A stretch of 64,000 nucleotides of DNA from Thioploca ingrica (GTDB lineage Bacteria > Pseudomonadota > Gammaproteobacteria > Beggiatoales > Beggiatoaceae), in assembly GCA_000828835.1 (NCBI GenBank), contig AP014633.1, forward strand, positions 4,030,001-4,094,000, written 5' to 3'. Below, piece by piece: positions 1 through 10,600 of this stretch. The notes below the pieces were generated by a model. It searched no databases. It saw only the letters and a program-made list of their open reading frames with translations, and had not been told where the DNA came from. Within the stretch, counting starts at the first letter, position 1. Every line of letters begins with the position of its first letter. The position numbers and the translations under genes are program-made.

Positions 1-3000
1 CAGCAAAGGCTTCGGCTAACCGATCAGCAAGTGCTTTCACGAGGATACTGTTGTAGTCATCTTGGGCTTGTTCAAACCGCGCGACGTGTTCCTCCAATTT
101 AATGCCAGTGGTAACCGCAAAGGCACCGATATAATCAGCGAGACCACTCGTTTTGGGCGCAATATTGTCGGCGAGACACAGATTGGGATTCGCTGGCGTT
201 TTAACCAGTTGTTGACGGAGATGATGTAAGACAGTTCTCACGGTAGAGCGACTGTCATCATTATAGATTTCAATATCATCCTCATTGATAGTATTCGCCG
301 GGAAGAAACCGATGACGGCGTTGGCTCTTAACCAGTGTTCATTGATAAGGGTATCCAGCATTTGTTGCGCATCATTGTAAAGTTTACGTGCTTCTTCACC
401 CACTTTATCATCTTCAAGCAATTGGGGAAAGCGTCCCGGTAAGGACCACACTTTGAAAAACGGGTTCCAATCAATTCGTTGGCGTAATTCAACCAGCGGG
501 TAATCCGTCAAAACTTTCACGCCTAAGAAAGTGGGTTTGGGTGGAGTATAATTACGCCAATCAATCGCTAATTTATTCGCTCTGGCTGCTGCTAAAGTCG
601 ATTTGCGTTGGATTTTTTGACTCGCACGTTGTTCGCGTAATTGCGCATATTCGGTAGCGATTTGTTGCGTATAATTGGCTTTTAATTCCGCAGACAGTAA
701 ACTTTGCGCGACACCCACTGCCCGTGAAGCATCGAGAACATAAACCACCGGTTGGCTATAATTCGGCGCAATTTTAACCGCCGTATGCACTTTAGACGTC
801 GTGGCACCACCAATCATGAGTGGAATTTTAAAACCTTGGCGTTCCATTTCACTGGCAACCTGAACCATTTCATCTAACGAAGGCGTGATTAGTCCTGATA
901 AACCAATGATTTGACAGTGTTGCTCGCGGGCAGTTTTTAAAATAGTTTCCGCCGGAACCATAACCCCTAAATCAATGATTTCAAAGTTATTGCATTGTAA
1001 AACCACCCCCACAATATTTTTACCAATATCATGGACATCGCCTTTAACAGTGGCGAGTAAAATTTTACCATTACTGCTGCTCGCACCACTTTCTCCCTTT
1101 TCGGCTTCAATGTAGGGCATTAAATGGGCTACTGCTTTTTTCATGACGCGGGCGGATTTTACCACTTGGGGTAAAAACATTTTCCCGGCACCAAATAAAT
1201 CACCCACCACATTCATTCCCGCCATCAGTGGACCTTCGATCACTTGTAGCGGTCGAGGAAATTGTTGCCGAGCGGCTTCGGTATCAGCTTCAATATAATC
1301 GGTAATTCCCTTAACCAGCGCATATTCAAGGCGTTTTTCTACGGGGGCATCACGCCAGGCCAAATTTTGTTGAGTTTCTTGACTACCCCCTTCGCCTTTG
1401 TATTTATCTGCAATTTCTAGCAATCTATCGGTGGCGTCAGCACGACGGTTAAGAATCACCTCGATCACTCTTTCGCGCAATTCTGTGGGTAAATCTTCAT
1501 AAATCGCCAATTGTCCCGCGTTGACAATGCCCATATCCAGACCCGCTTGGATAGCATGATAAAGAAATACGGAATGAATCGCTTCTCGAACCGGATTATT
1601 ACCGCGAAATGAGAACGATACGTTAGAAACCCCGCCAGAAATTAAGGCATGTGGCAAGTTTTGTTTGATTTCGCGAATCGCCTCAATAAAATCAACGGCA
1701 TAATTATTATGCTCTTCAATGCCGGTGGCGACCGCAAAAATATTCGGATCAAAAATAATATCTTCCGGCGGGAAACCGACTTGTTCAGTCAAAATGCGAT
1801 AACAACGGCTACAAATAGACACTTTACGTGCTTTCGTATCCGCTTGCCCTTGTTCATCAAACGCCATCACAATCACGGCGGCACCATAACGGCGAACTAA
1901 TTTAGCCTGTTCAATAAATTTGGCTTCCCCTTCTTTAAGGCTGATAGAATTAACGATGGGTTTACCTTGAATACATTTGAGTCCTGCCGCTAATACTTCC
2001 CATTTAGACGAGTCAATCATAATGGGCACCCGCGCAATATCCGGTTCTGCGGCTAACAAATTTAAAAATCGAACCATAGCGGCTTTGGAATCCAGCAGCC
2101 CTTCATCCATATTGATATCAATAATTTGGGCGCCACTTTCGACTTGTTGACGGGCGACGTCTAACGCGGCTTCATAATTTTCTTCTTTAATTAATTTTTT
2201 GAAACGTGCTGAACCGGTTACATTGGTGCGTTCACCGACGTTAACAAATAAAGAATCGGTTGCAATCGTACAGGGTTCTAAACCAGCGAGACGACAAGCC
2301 GGGGGAATCTGCGGTCGTTGCCGAGGGGGGTAAATCTCAACCGCCGTTTTAATAGCCGCAATATGTTCCGGTGTCGTGCCACAACAACCCCCAATCACGT
2401 TGAGTAAACCACTTTTCGCCCATTCACCAATTTCTTTCGCCATCGCTTCTGGCGTTTCGTCATAACCACCGAATTCATTAGGCAAACCGGCATTGGGATA
2501 AGCGGAAACATACGTGTCCGAAATTCTTGATAATTCTGCAATATATTGCCGTAATTCACGCGCACCGAGCGCACAATTTAAACCAATCGTTAAGGGTTGC
2601 GCATGGCGTAATGAACACCAAAACGCTGCCGTCGTTTGCCCGGACAAAGTGCGACCGGAAGCATCGGTAATCGTCCCCGATAGCATAATCGGCAACCGCA
2701 ACTGATGATCCTCAAAATATTGCTGAGCAGCAAACACCGCCGCTTTCGCATTTAAGGTATCAAAAATCGTTTCAATCAGCAGTAAATCAGCACCACCATC
2801 CACTAATCCACGAATGGCTTCATAATAAGCGTCTACTAATTGCTCAAAAGTCGTATTCCGATAACCGGGATCGTTGACATTAGGTGAAATGGAAGCAGTT
2901 CGATTGGTTGGACCGAGCGAACCCGCCACCAAGCGCGGTTTATCTGGCGTTTGCGCTGACATGGCATCAGCCACTTGACGAGCAAGCTGAGTCGCAGCCC

Positions 3001-3319
3001 AATTCATTTCATAAACCAAATCCTCCAGGTGATAATCGGCCATGCCGATTCGCGTGCTGCTAAAAGTATTTGTTTCGATGATGTCAGCACCAGCGGCTAA
3101 ATATTGGGTATGAATTTCTTTAATAATCTGGGGTTGAGTAATTGACAACAGATCATTATTACCTTTTAAATCACTTTCCCAATGTTTAAAGCGTTCGCCA
3201 CGATAATCGGCTTCGGTTAAGCGATATTTTTGAATCATGGTGCCCATGGCACCGTCAAGAATAAGAATCCGTTGTTCTAACAGGGATTGCAACAGGGCAA
3301 AGCGGTCAATATTGGACAT
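1..3319 (-). CDS. metH: Cobalamin-dependent methionine synthase, C-terminus cut by the window edge
   Basis: Cytoplasmic enzyme that moves the methyl group of 5-methyltetrahydrofolate to homocysteine through methylcobalamin. The reading frame is open from the ATG at 3319 to position 1, about 1106 residues. The usual family length is about 1230, so roughly the last 120 residues of the reactivation domain lie outside. Visible in order: the homocysteine domain with its zinc ligands (a GGCCGT motif near residue 308), the pterin-binding barrel, the cap and B12 domain with DVHDIGKN near residue 760 (the His that ligates cobalt), and the start of the AdoMet activation domain ending in DRLAEAFA. It reads away from the M48 gene at 3481. 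No riboswitch was recognised in its leader. Identification is firm. Confidence 0.97.
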   Translation of the reverse strand, partial: MSNIDRFALLQSLLEQRILILDGAMGTMIQKYRLTEADYRGERFKHWESDLKGNNDLLSITQPQIIKEIHTQYLAAGADIIETNTFSSTRIGMADYHLEDLVYEMNWAATQLARQVADAMSAQTPDKPRLVAGSLGPTNRTASISPNVNDPGYRNTTFEQLVDAYYEAIRGLVDGGADLLLIETIFDTLNAKAAVFAAQQYFEDHQLRLPIMLSGTITDASGRTLSGQTTAAFWCSLRHAQPLTIGLNCALGARELRQYIAELSRISDTYVSAYPNAGLPNEFGGYDETPEAMAKEIGEWAKSGLLNVIGGCCGTTPEHIAAIKTAVEIYPPRQRPQIPPACRLAGLEPCTIATDSLFVNVGERTNVTGSARFKKLIKEENYEAALDVARQQVESGAQIIDINMDEGLLDSKAAMVRFLNLLAAEPDIARVPIMIDSSKWEVLAAGLKCIQGKPIVNSISLKEGEAKFIEQAKLVRRYGAAVIVMAFDEQGQADTKARKVSICSRCYRILTEQVGFPPEDIIFDPNIFAVATGIEEHNNYAVDFIEAIREIKQNLPHALISGGVSNVSFSFRGNNPVREAIHSVFLYHAIQAGLDMGIVNAGQLAIYEDLPTELRERVIEVILNRRADATDRLLEIADKYKGEGGSQETQQNLAWRDAPVEKRLEYALVKGITDYIEADTEAARQQFPRPLQVIEGPLMAGMNVVGDLFGAGKMFLPQVVKSARVMKKAVAHLMPYIEAEKGESGASSSNGKILLATVKGDVHDIGKNIVGVVLQCNNFEIIDLGVMVPAETILKTAREQHCQIIGLSGLITPSLDEMVQVASEMERQGFKIPLMIGGATTSKVHTAVKIAPNYSQPVVYVLDASRAVGVAQSLLSAELKANYTQQIATEYAQLREQRASQKIQRKSTLAAARANKLAIDWRNYTPPKPTFLGVKVLTDYPLVELRQRIDWNPFFKVWSLPGRFPQLLEDDKVGEEARKLYNDAQQMLDTLINEHWLRANAVIGFFPANTINEDDIEIYNDDSRSTVRTVLHHLRQQLVKTPANPNLCLADNIAPKTSGLADYIGAFAVTTGIKLEEHVARFEQAQDDYNSILVKALADRLAEAFA

Positions 3320-3480
3320 AGCACTTCCTATTTGCTTTTAGATTGACTTACAGTACAGTATGGTTGTGTACCATGAAAGATAAGTAGGAGAATGGGTGAT
3401 ATATTATCAAAAAAAGCGTTGGGTAGGTTGATTTGAGCTAAAATGAAATTTTGAGTTATTTATCGTTAGGAAATTAAATT

Positions 3481-4266
3481 ATGCTAAAGAAAATCGTCAT
3501 CCTATTTATTACCATTCTATTTACGAGTTGTGTTACCTCGCCCCTTGGACGTAAGCAATTGATACTGATGCCCGCTGATCAAGTTGATACCATGGGGGTT
3601 GAAGCATTTAAGACTGTCAAAGAAAAAACGCCTTTAGAAACGAATTCTCAAGTCAATCATTATGTCACTTGTGTCGCCAATGCGATTATCCAAGTGAGCA
3701 ATAGCACCGTGAAAAGTTGGGAAATCGCTGTATTTCGAGATGAATCTGCCAATGCTTTTGCTTTACCGGGCGGTAAAATTGGAGTCAATACCGGTTTATT
3801 GAAGGTAGCCGAAGATCAAAATCAATTAGGTACGGTCATTGGACATGAAGTTGCGCATGTCTTGGCTAATCATAGTAATGAACGAGTTTCGCAAGAATAC
3901 GCGGTCCAACAAGGACTAGAATTGATTCAAGCGGTAACGAATGTCCAAACGCAAATGGGTCAAACGGTGATGGGTTTATTAGGAGTCGGTGCCCAATTTG
4001 GGATTTTATTACCTTATAGTCGGGTACATGAAAGTGAAGCGGATATATTAGGCTTAAATTTAATGGCAACGGCTGGTTTTGATCCACGAGCAAGTATTAC
4101 GCTGTGGCAAAATATGGAACGTGCTGGTGGCTCTGAACCCCCTGAATTTCTTTCGACTCATCCTTCTCACAACACTCGCATAAATGATCTAGAAAATGCG
4201 ATGAATAACGCCTTATCTTTATTCCAACAAGCTCAATCGGCCGGTAGAAGGCCAAATTGCCAATAA
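3481..4266 (+). CDS. M48-family metalloprotease, lipoprotein
   Basis: Predicted periplasmic or outer-membrane-anchored zinc protease of 261 residues. The N-terminus is a lipoprotein signal with lipobox LFTSC (acylated Cys17). The M48 zinc motif HEVAH is at residues 122-126, and the third ligand Glu lies in HESEAD about 60 residues on. The region just before it (FALPGGKIGVNTGLL) is typical of the LoiP/YcaL/BepA group. It lacks the TPR tail of BepA, so it is closer to the short LoiP-like type; a role in envelope protein quality control is inferred from the family. The ATG at 3481 directly precedes the signal peptide. It stands alone between metH and a repeat-filled gap. Confidence 0.88.
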   Translation: MLKKIVILFITILFTSCVTSPLGRKQLILMPADQVDTMGVEAFKTVKEKTPLETNSQVNHYVTCVANAIIQVSNSTVKSWEIAVFRDESANAFALPGGKIGVNTGLLKVAEDQNQLGTVIGHEVAHVLANHSNERVSQEYAVQQGLELIQAVTNVQTQMGQTVMGLLGVGAQFGILLPYSRVHESEADILGLNLMATAGFDPRASITLWQNMERAGGSEPPEFLSTHPSHNTRINDLENAMNNALSLFQQAQSAGRRPNCQ

Positions 4267-4342
4267 AATTAAGTTAAGTCGGGCGGGAATCTCCTCCTAC
4301 CATTTTTCGCGTTGGATTGTTAACGATATTGGCAAGTAAAAC

Positions 4343-4433
4343 GTAGGGTACGTCAGCGAAGCGTAACGCACCATTTGAGAGTATAAAAAAGCGGTGCGTT
4401 ACGACGCAAAAAGACACGCCTAACCCGCTCTAC
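4343..4433. repeat. GTAGGGTRCGT-type intergenic palindrome
   Basis: An imperfect palindrome starts with GTAGGGTACGTCAGCGAAGC and ends with CGCTCTAC; its arms hold GCGTAACGCACC and GGTGCGTTACG, which can pair. It belongs to the same family as copies near 7602, 15252, 22085, 30753, 32743, 50161, 50277, 51361 and 51512. It fills most of the gap between the M48 protease and the next repeat element. No gene is seen in this gap. Confidence 0.7.
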
Positions 4434-4437
4434 GACT

Positions 4438-4636
4438 CAATGCCCTTAAGTTAAGCGATTTTAGCTCCTTCTCCCGCTGGGCTTATCCTTCCCCTTCATT
4501 TCCCCGGCAGTTTCAGTTTGAGCCAGGTTCTTCACTCTCACTCTCTTTGTTTTACACTAGGATATTTGGAGGGGTTTTTCAGGGGAAAAGAAAAGTGACC
4601 CAGGCCGGAAAATTTTCTCTTAACTTAAGGGCATTG
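4438..4636. repeat. 199-bp element with perfect 18-bp terminal inverted repeats
   Basis: CAATGCCCTTAAGTTAAG at 4438-4455 is the exact reverse complement of 4619-4636. No convincing ORF lies inside. The right end stops 2 bp before the TAG codon of the convergent histidine kinase gene. Related ends occur at 19899-20005 and, as a single end, at 47343-47360, so this is a repeated family. It could be a MITE-like element or a structured extragenic palindrome. No target-site duplication was recognised. Confidence 0.7.
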
Positions 4637-4638
4637 GG

Positions 4639-6339
4639 CTACCCGACTGGATTGTCTTCCATAACTAGACTGAGACACGGACTGGCTAAATCCGAAAGGT
4701 TAGCTATCACAGCAACTGGGTTAGACCGGTAACTAAGCGGTAATTCGACGCAAAAAGTGGCACCCTGTCCCAGTGTGCTTTCGCACCAGACTTTGCCATT
4801 CATGGCTCCAATTAGCTTGTTAACAATGAATAACCCCAAGCCATTGGAATGCTCACCACCGGTAGGCTGAGCACTCAAGCGATTAAATTTGCCAAATAGT
4901 TTTTGCTGATCAGCAACGCTTAATCCAGGCCCTTGGTCTTGTACGTCGCAGCGCACGGTATACTCAGAGGTGGTGTAAAGTTTAACCGTAATCGCTTTGC
5001 CGAGGGGAGAGTATTTTACGGCGTTAGATACCAAATTCTCGAGAATCTGATGAAGCGTGTTTTTGTCTACCCATACTTTGAAGTGGTTAGAGGCGGTATC
5101 GATAAAACAGCTTAGGGTAAGATTTTTAGCGGCCGCTGCTGCCTGATAATGTCGTACGACTTCTTGCAAGATCGGCTCGAAATTAATCTCCTCAAAGTTC
5201 AAGTTAAATTTACCGGATTCAATGGCATTAACATCCAACAGATTGATAATTAATACAAACATTCTATCGGCAATACGTCGGATTTGTTCCGCCATGCTAC
5301 TGATTTCTGCACTGGTGTCGGATTCTGGCAAGTCCTCGACCAATTCCTGAATATATTCAGCCAATCCTTTGATCCCAGACAGTGGATTTTTTAAATCGTG
5401 GGCCACAATGCCAAGAAATTCGTTTTTCTCCCGATTAAGGCGGTTGAGTTCCTGATTTTTGCCTTCAATTTCTTTACTGTAGCGAACTGCTGCCTGCTTA
5501 GCTTCCTCTTCTTGAACAAGACGTATCTGTTTAATCAGTACTTCCTGTTGCACGGTTTCCAGTCGTGACAGTGAATCTGATAATTTACCAATCATGCCGT
5601 TGAAGGATTCTTGCAATACGTTCAATTCACTGCGAGCAGTTTGCTGTTCCTCTATCGCGAGTAAGGGCATAAGATTGACCAGATCAACCTGCTGCACCGC
5701 TCGGGTCAGGCGATACAGCGGCTGGCGTAGTAGGCGGTAGCCGAACCAGAGAAAGAATGCCCACAACAGCATCGTTTTAAGGATTGCGCTAACGATGACC
5801 AGCACATATTCTAGCCATAACTCCTTGAAAACTAGCTCAGTGGTAGAATAGAGCGTCACTTTACCAACGGGTTCTGGATTATTCCCATCGTGATAAAACA
5901 GTTTGAAGGTATGCCAGATAAAATGGTGCGCTTCGTGTTGACTGCGAGGCTGAGTTTGTGGCGAGGTAGAATTAAGCGTCTGGTTAGCTTCATCATTTTC
6001 CAGCGTCTTGCCAACACTAGCCAAAACTTTGTCAGTATCGTCCCGCACGGTAATCCCGGCCACATGCCTAATTTTGACCAACCCACTAAGAATGGTTTCT
6101 AAACTTTTTTGATCAAACTCCCACAGTGAACCGGCTAGACTATCGCCAAAACTTTCTTGGTAGAACTGTAGTTCCGACAGAATGCCATTTTTGGTATCGT
6201 AGTATAGAAATACCATTTGTACCAGGGTAATCACGACAGCAGCCAGTAAGTAGAAAAAAAACACTATTTTTAACAGCCGAGTAACAATTGAATGCTGTAA
6301 GGGAATATCCATAAGTAATGACGATTCAGTAGGGTGCAT
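4639..6339 (-). CDS. Membrane sensor histidine kinase
   Basis: Inner-membrane sensor kinase of 566 residues. A transmembrane helix at about residues 22-46 is followed by a periplasmic segment of about 130 residues containing a GSLWEFD motif, a second helix at about 178-205, a HAMP-like linker and a coiled coil (about 255-308). The HisKA box FLGIVAHDLKNPL has the phospho-accepting His314. A HATPase_c domain at about 420-535 shows N and G boxes (ENLVSNAVKYS, DQGPGLS, GLGLFIVNKL). There is no receiver domain and no response regulator nearby, so its output partner is unknown. The annotated ATG could instead be Met10 (MDIPLQ). The solute-binding protein gene just upstream, in the same direction, may supply its periplasmic ligand partner. 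Confidence 0.9.
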   Translation of the reverse strand: MHPTESSLLMDIPLQHSIVTRLLKIVFFFYLLAAVVITLVQMVFLYYDTKNGILSELQFYQESFGDSLAGSLWEFDQKSLETILSGLVKIRHVAGITVRDDTDKVLASVGKTLENDEANQTLNSTSPQTQPRSQHEAHHFIWHTFKLFYHDGNNPEPVGKVTLYSTTELVFKELWLEYVLVIVSAILKTMLLWAFFLWFGYRLLRQPLYRLTRAVQQVDLVNLMPLLAIEEQQTARSELNVLQESFNGMIGKLSDSLSRLETVQQEVLIKQIRLVQEEEAKQAAVRYSKEIEGKNQELNRLNREKNEFLGIVAHDLKNPLSGIKGLAEYIQELVEDLPESDTSAEISSMAEQIRRIADRMFVLIINLLDVNAIESGKFNLNFEEINFEPILQEVVRHYQAAAAAKNLTLSCFIDTASNHFKVWVDKNTLHQILENLVSNAVKYSPLGKAITVKLYTTSEYTVRCDVQDQGPGLSVADQQKLFGKFNRLSAQPTGGEHSNGLGLFIVNKLIGAMNGKVWCESTLGQGATFCVELPLSYRSNPVAVIANLSDLASPCLSLVMEDNPVG

Positions 6340-6408
6340 GAAGTATCAGTTCCAATGGTTGGGTTAGTTGTGTGGTATAAACCAGTTTTTGAAACCAGTC
6401 AGGTTTTT

Positions 6409-7203
6409 TTATTTCCAATCGGCAACACCATATTTCTTCAAGATTTCAGCTAACTTTCCGGTGCTCCTTAGTTCGGTTATACTTTCAGTGAGTAGCTGCG
6501 CATACTCGGCAGATTGCGGTTGTGCTGGAGAAAAAGCGACATACACATTTTCTCGGTAAGCCACACCGGCAGGGATAAATTCATTGGGGGTGCTAGTACT
6601 AAACAAGTGATACTCGAATACCGCTTTACTTTCGATTAAGGCGTCGATGCGACCTTTTTGGAGTTTTTTGATATTTTGCGCCAGCGCCGTATCGCCGGAC
6701 AGGATTTGCACTTTTTGCCGATCGTGCTGGTGCGGCAGGATATAGTTTTGTTGGAGATTGCCATAAGAATAATCTTGAATCACACCAAGCCGAATTTGTG
6801 CTAGGGAAGCCAAATCTTGATATCGCCAAGCGTTAGTTTTCAACACAAAAAAGGTATGTGCTGCTTGACCCTGCTCTTGCGCGGGAAACACAAAATCCGG
6901 CGTTTCTTCCTTACCTGCGCCGATGATGCCATGATATTTGCCTTGCCGCACTTCGTTGATAGCGCGTGTCCAGGGCACGATTTTGTAATTAACCGTATGG
7001 CCGGCTTTAGCTAACCCATATTGGGCGATTTCTACCATGAAGCCGGGGTTAGCGTTACCTGGTGCGCAGTTATAGGGACACCACTCATCTGCCACCAAGC
7101 TAATTTCGTTGGCACCGACGTTACCAAAGGTAATGCTCAAGATATTAACTAACATCAGGATAAAATGATTTTTGCCCATAAATCTTCGTCCGGTTGCGCT
7201 CAT
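6409..7203 (-). CDS. Family-3 extracellular solute-binding protein (amino-acid type)
   Basis: Secreted periplasmic protein of up to 264 residues. The hydrophobic signal starts at Met9 (MGKNHFILMLVNIL, ATG at 7179), which may be the real start; the longer start at 7203 has no better ribosome site. The mature part has the SBP_bac_3 pattern: early WCPYNC, then GFMVEIAQ, a hinge-crossing PWTRAINEVRQGKYHGIIGAG segment, and a C-terminal RSTGKLAEILKKYG helix. No permease or ATPase genes adjoin it. It lies 69 bp upstream of the sensor kinase in the same direction, which suggests a sensing role rather than transport (inference). Confidence 0.85.
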   Translation of the reverse strand: MSATGRRFMGKNHFILMLVNILSITFGNVGANEISLVADEWCPYNCAPGNANPGFMVEIAQYGLAKAGHTVNYKIVPWTRAINEVRQGKYHGIIGAGKEETPDFVFPAQEQGQAAHTFFVLKTNAWRYQDLASLAQIRLGVIQDYSYGNLQQNYILPHQHDRQKVQILSGDTALAQNIKKLQKGRIDALIESKAVFEYHLFSTSTPNEFIPAGVAYRENVYVAFSPAQPQSAEYAQLLTESITELRSTGKLAEILKKYGVADWK

Positions 7204-7458
7204 TATCCAGCACCGATTTTACTTTAGTCCTCGTTTTAAACCGAGCTGTCAGCTAAAATAGGTTATTGTTTGTAGTCAGTGATAATCTGTCGTGCTTGCT
7301 AAACTGAGTGACTTGCCCAGTTAACCGGCACTTAGCCGGAGCGCCTTAATTGCTGCAATTGCTATGCCCAACAACATCAGCTTTAGAGGGAAGAGATGGC
7401 AATTCTTAACTAGACAACGTAAACTCGTGAAGTTACTGCTTTAGAAGGGAGGATGGGT

Positions 7459-7566
7459 AGCCCGTAGCCTGGATAAAACGAAGTGAAATCCAGGGGAATT
7501 GGATCTCTACTTACCTATTCACAAAATATCCCTGGATTCCGCTAAGCTTCATCCAGGCTACGGGCT
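7459..7566. repeat. AGCCCGTAGCCTGGAT element with perfect 16-bp inverted ends
   Basis: AGCCCGTAGCCTGGAT at 7459-7474 is the exact reverse complement of 7551-7566. Both arms continue imperfectly (AAAACGAAGTGAAATCCAGG against CCTGGATTCCGCTAAGCTTC). Relatives lie at 20715-20785, 28233-28311, 51108-51140 (one arm) and 51423-51502. It resembles a REP-like intergenic palindrome family. Confidence 0.75.
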
Positions 7567-7601
7567 GTACAGTTTGCTTCAGTAAAATCAATTCGTGCCA
7601 C

Positions 7602-7633
7602 GTAGGGCGCATAAGCGAAGCACCCTGCGCTAC
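7602..7633. repeat. GTAGGGCGC hairpin repeat
   Basis: Short palindrome GTAGGGCGCATAAGCGAAGC followed by ACCCTGCGCTAC. It lies 6 bp beyond the stop of the minus-strand receptor-channel gene, so it might fold in that gene's 3' end. There is no strong T-run. Confidence 0.6.
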
Positions 7634-7639
7634 TCTTGG

Positions 7640-10600
7640 TTATTGTCTCTCACCTAAACCAAAAAAATTCTCAATCCGGTTGAGGAAACGCTTATAAACC
7701 GCTTCGGTTTCAATTTCAATATCATGTTGCTCATGGATTTGAGATATCGTCGATAACTGTCGTTGTGTTAAGACCTTACTAATCATTTCAGATACTTCCG
7801 GTTGTTCTTCTAACAGCGGCTTAATATCGGTTTTCGTTAACTCAAACAAGTAAGTATCAACTAATGCCACCACCGTGGCTGTTCTATCTTCACCGGTCAA
7901 CAGTGCCATTTCGCCAAAGAAGTTTCCAGCACCTAAGCGTGCTACTTCTTTGTTTTTTCCTTCTTCGGTCAGTACTTGGACACTGACCACCCCTTCCACA
8001 ATAATAAACAAGGAATTTCCTCTATCTCCTTGTTTAACAATGGTTTCATGTGCTTGAAATCGTTGGCGACCGATTCTTTCACTCAAGTAAAATTTCGCCT
8101 TTTCCGAAAAAGGTTTAAAAATATCGATTTCTTGCAATAAAGTAATCGGTTTAGTGGCTTCTTCACCACCCCGTTCTTTAATGCCTTTAAACCAATGAAT
8201 TTCTTGACGTTGAACTGCTGGGGTAATACCGGCACGATTAAGATGAAACCAAACCCGGGTCCAGACATCCTCTAAAATAGTGAACTTACTGGCATAATCA
8301 TCTGCACAAAAGGCAATCCAATAACTGGCTGCCCATTCATTGATCCCAGTAAAAATAACGACCGGTTCGGGATCCTTAAGTACTTTCTCAGCGGAGAGAA
8401 GGGCATCGAGCAAAATTTTCTTCACCCTGGCTGGGGGATGCATCGGATGAACGTAAACCGTTGGCCATAACCAATAAGTATCATCGGGATAACAAAAATT
8501 AAGAATAGCTGATTCCGAAGCGATACTGTTGGGGATACTTAAGATACAATCAGCCCGGTTTCTTATCCGGGTGGTTCGCCAAGTAATATCGACGATTTCT
8601 CCTTCTTCATAGGAACCAATTTTTACCCAATCACCAATTCTAAAAGGTCTTTCTATATTAATGGCAATTCCGGAAAAGATATTAGAAATATTAATTTGAA
8701 TAGCCAAACCAATAATCATCGCAATCACTCCGGAAGTGGCTAAGATACTGGTCAATTGTTGTTCATAGACAAAAGCAATGATGCCAACTACGGCTAGAAA
8801 GTAAATTATAAAGGCGAGAAATAACCGCACAATATTTGGAATGAGACGACCGGTTTTTTCTTCTATCGGGGTCCAAATAAAGCTTTCTGAGGCTAAATTG
8901 AGCAGAAAAGCGGGAATAAGCCACCACAAGATATCAAAAATTCGAATAATGGATTTTATTTCATAAATATCGAGTTGGTCAGCGAGTCCTTTTATTAAGA
9001 GAACCTCACCGGATAACAATAAAATAAAAGCTAAAATCGCTTGTAAAAACCAGACTAATTTAGATAAGTGCCTAAATTTTTTGGAAAAAATATTTAAGAC
9101 TAAAATCACGATAATACTTGAGATCAGGAGGTTATAAGCATATCGTTCTGGAATAGTTCCGCGCAAAGTAAATTCGTTTTTCTTAATTTCAATCCCAGCG
9201 TTAAAGCGGGAATATTCAATCGTTCCACCTTGAACATTTAAATAATTCGGATCACCTAAAGAAAATTTCTTAGCCACATCTTGAAAGAACCGCACTTGGT
9301 CAAGCAACCAGCCACTGGCTGGACTGAGAACTTGAGTTTCCTTCATAGTCTTTAATGGATCGCTTCCCATTCCCAATAAATCAGTCACATAAATCAAGTT
9401 ATTGCGGGTAAAATAACGGTGATGAAATTGAACTCCTAAAATATGTTGTTTATAAGCATATTGACTGGTTAGAAAATCCGCCCGAAACCGACTTCTGACT
9501 TTATAAATATGATATTGAATTCTATCTTTCTCTTTGCTATCAATCAGTTTCATGATACCTTGGTTGGCTTTATCCAGGTTGGTTTTACCCTTAGCCGAAT
9601 CTCGTTGCATTTCCGGTTTATTATCAACAAATTCCATTTCACCGATACCATTAGAAAATTCAATTTGTTGTGGCTTAAATTCGGTTTCACTTTTACTATT
9701 AGCGTTCCCGGTTGCTGATAGAGTCGCTTCGGTTTTTCTGTCACCTTGAAACCGAAACCATAAATCAAAATCTAAATTAAAGGTTAGCGTTTTAAGGTCA
9801 AAGTCACTAATTTCATTTATTTTAATCCCCGTATAGACCACGTTAGTTTTATACATGTACTTGTTATCAATAAGTAGCACTCTTTCATCTTGTACAGCTT
9901 GATCAAGATCACTTATTTCATTGGGATTCCTCACGACCTGAAATTGGGTTAAAGCGGAAATCAATTGTTTATTTTTATAGACACCAATCGCGACCGGTTT
10001 TTGAGCATTGCGATTCTCATCAAAATAATTGAAGCCGGTGGTTCCTTCTAACGCATCATGGCTATTGGTATAACTGGCTAACTTGTCACGAATTTTCTGG
10101 CGATCAGTGGCTAACGTGGTGGGTTCGCCTTTAATGCCAGCTTCACTGATCGCTTTGACTAAAATCATAGCGGTATCATACGCATAGGCGGCTGACCAAT
10201 CGGGGTCATTATGATATTTTTTTTGGTAGGCATCTTTAAAGAGTTGAGCTTTTTCATTAGCCGTATCAAACAGCAAGGGAGTAGCAACATAAATATCATT
10301 GGTATAATGACCCGGATTCGCCTTTTCTTCCGCAAAGTCATTAAACCCATTAACAAAGGTTTGCTCGGAAAAACTGGATTCACCCAGAATCGGATTAGTA
10401 ATCCCAGCCGATTTAATCAATTTGACTAATTCAACTCCCTCACTGGCTTGAACGGATAAGAAAATGGCACCCGCTTGATCTTTATTGTTCTTTAGTTGCT
10501 CAACGAATTTACTAAACTCTTCTTTTTGTTGAGGATTATTAGGTTCAAATGCCCATTCGTTTTGAACTTGCATTTGTAATTGGTTCGCGGTTTCTTTAAA

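Larger units (their letters stand above)
7204..7639. other. Intergenic gap with two palindromic repeats
   Basis: No gene seen. The region holds a GTAGCCTGGAT-type element (7459-7566) and a GTAGGGCGC-type hairpin (7602-7633), and presumably the promoter of the solute-binding protein gene at its left side. The minus-strand receptor-channel gene ends right after the second repeat. Confidence 0.6.

Noticed and set aside
3320-3480. Possible SAM or cobalamin riboswitch before metH
   Set aside because: The 161-bp leader shows none of the conserved core sequences of these classes and no strong terminator stem.
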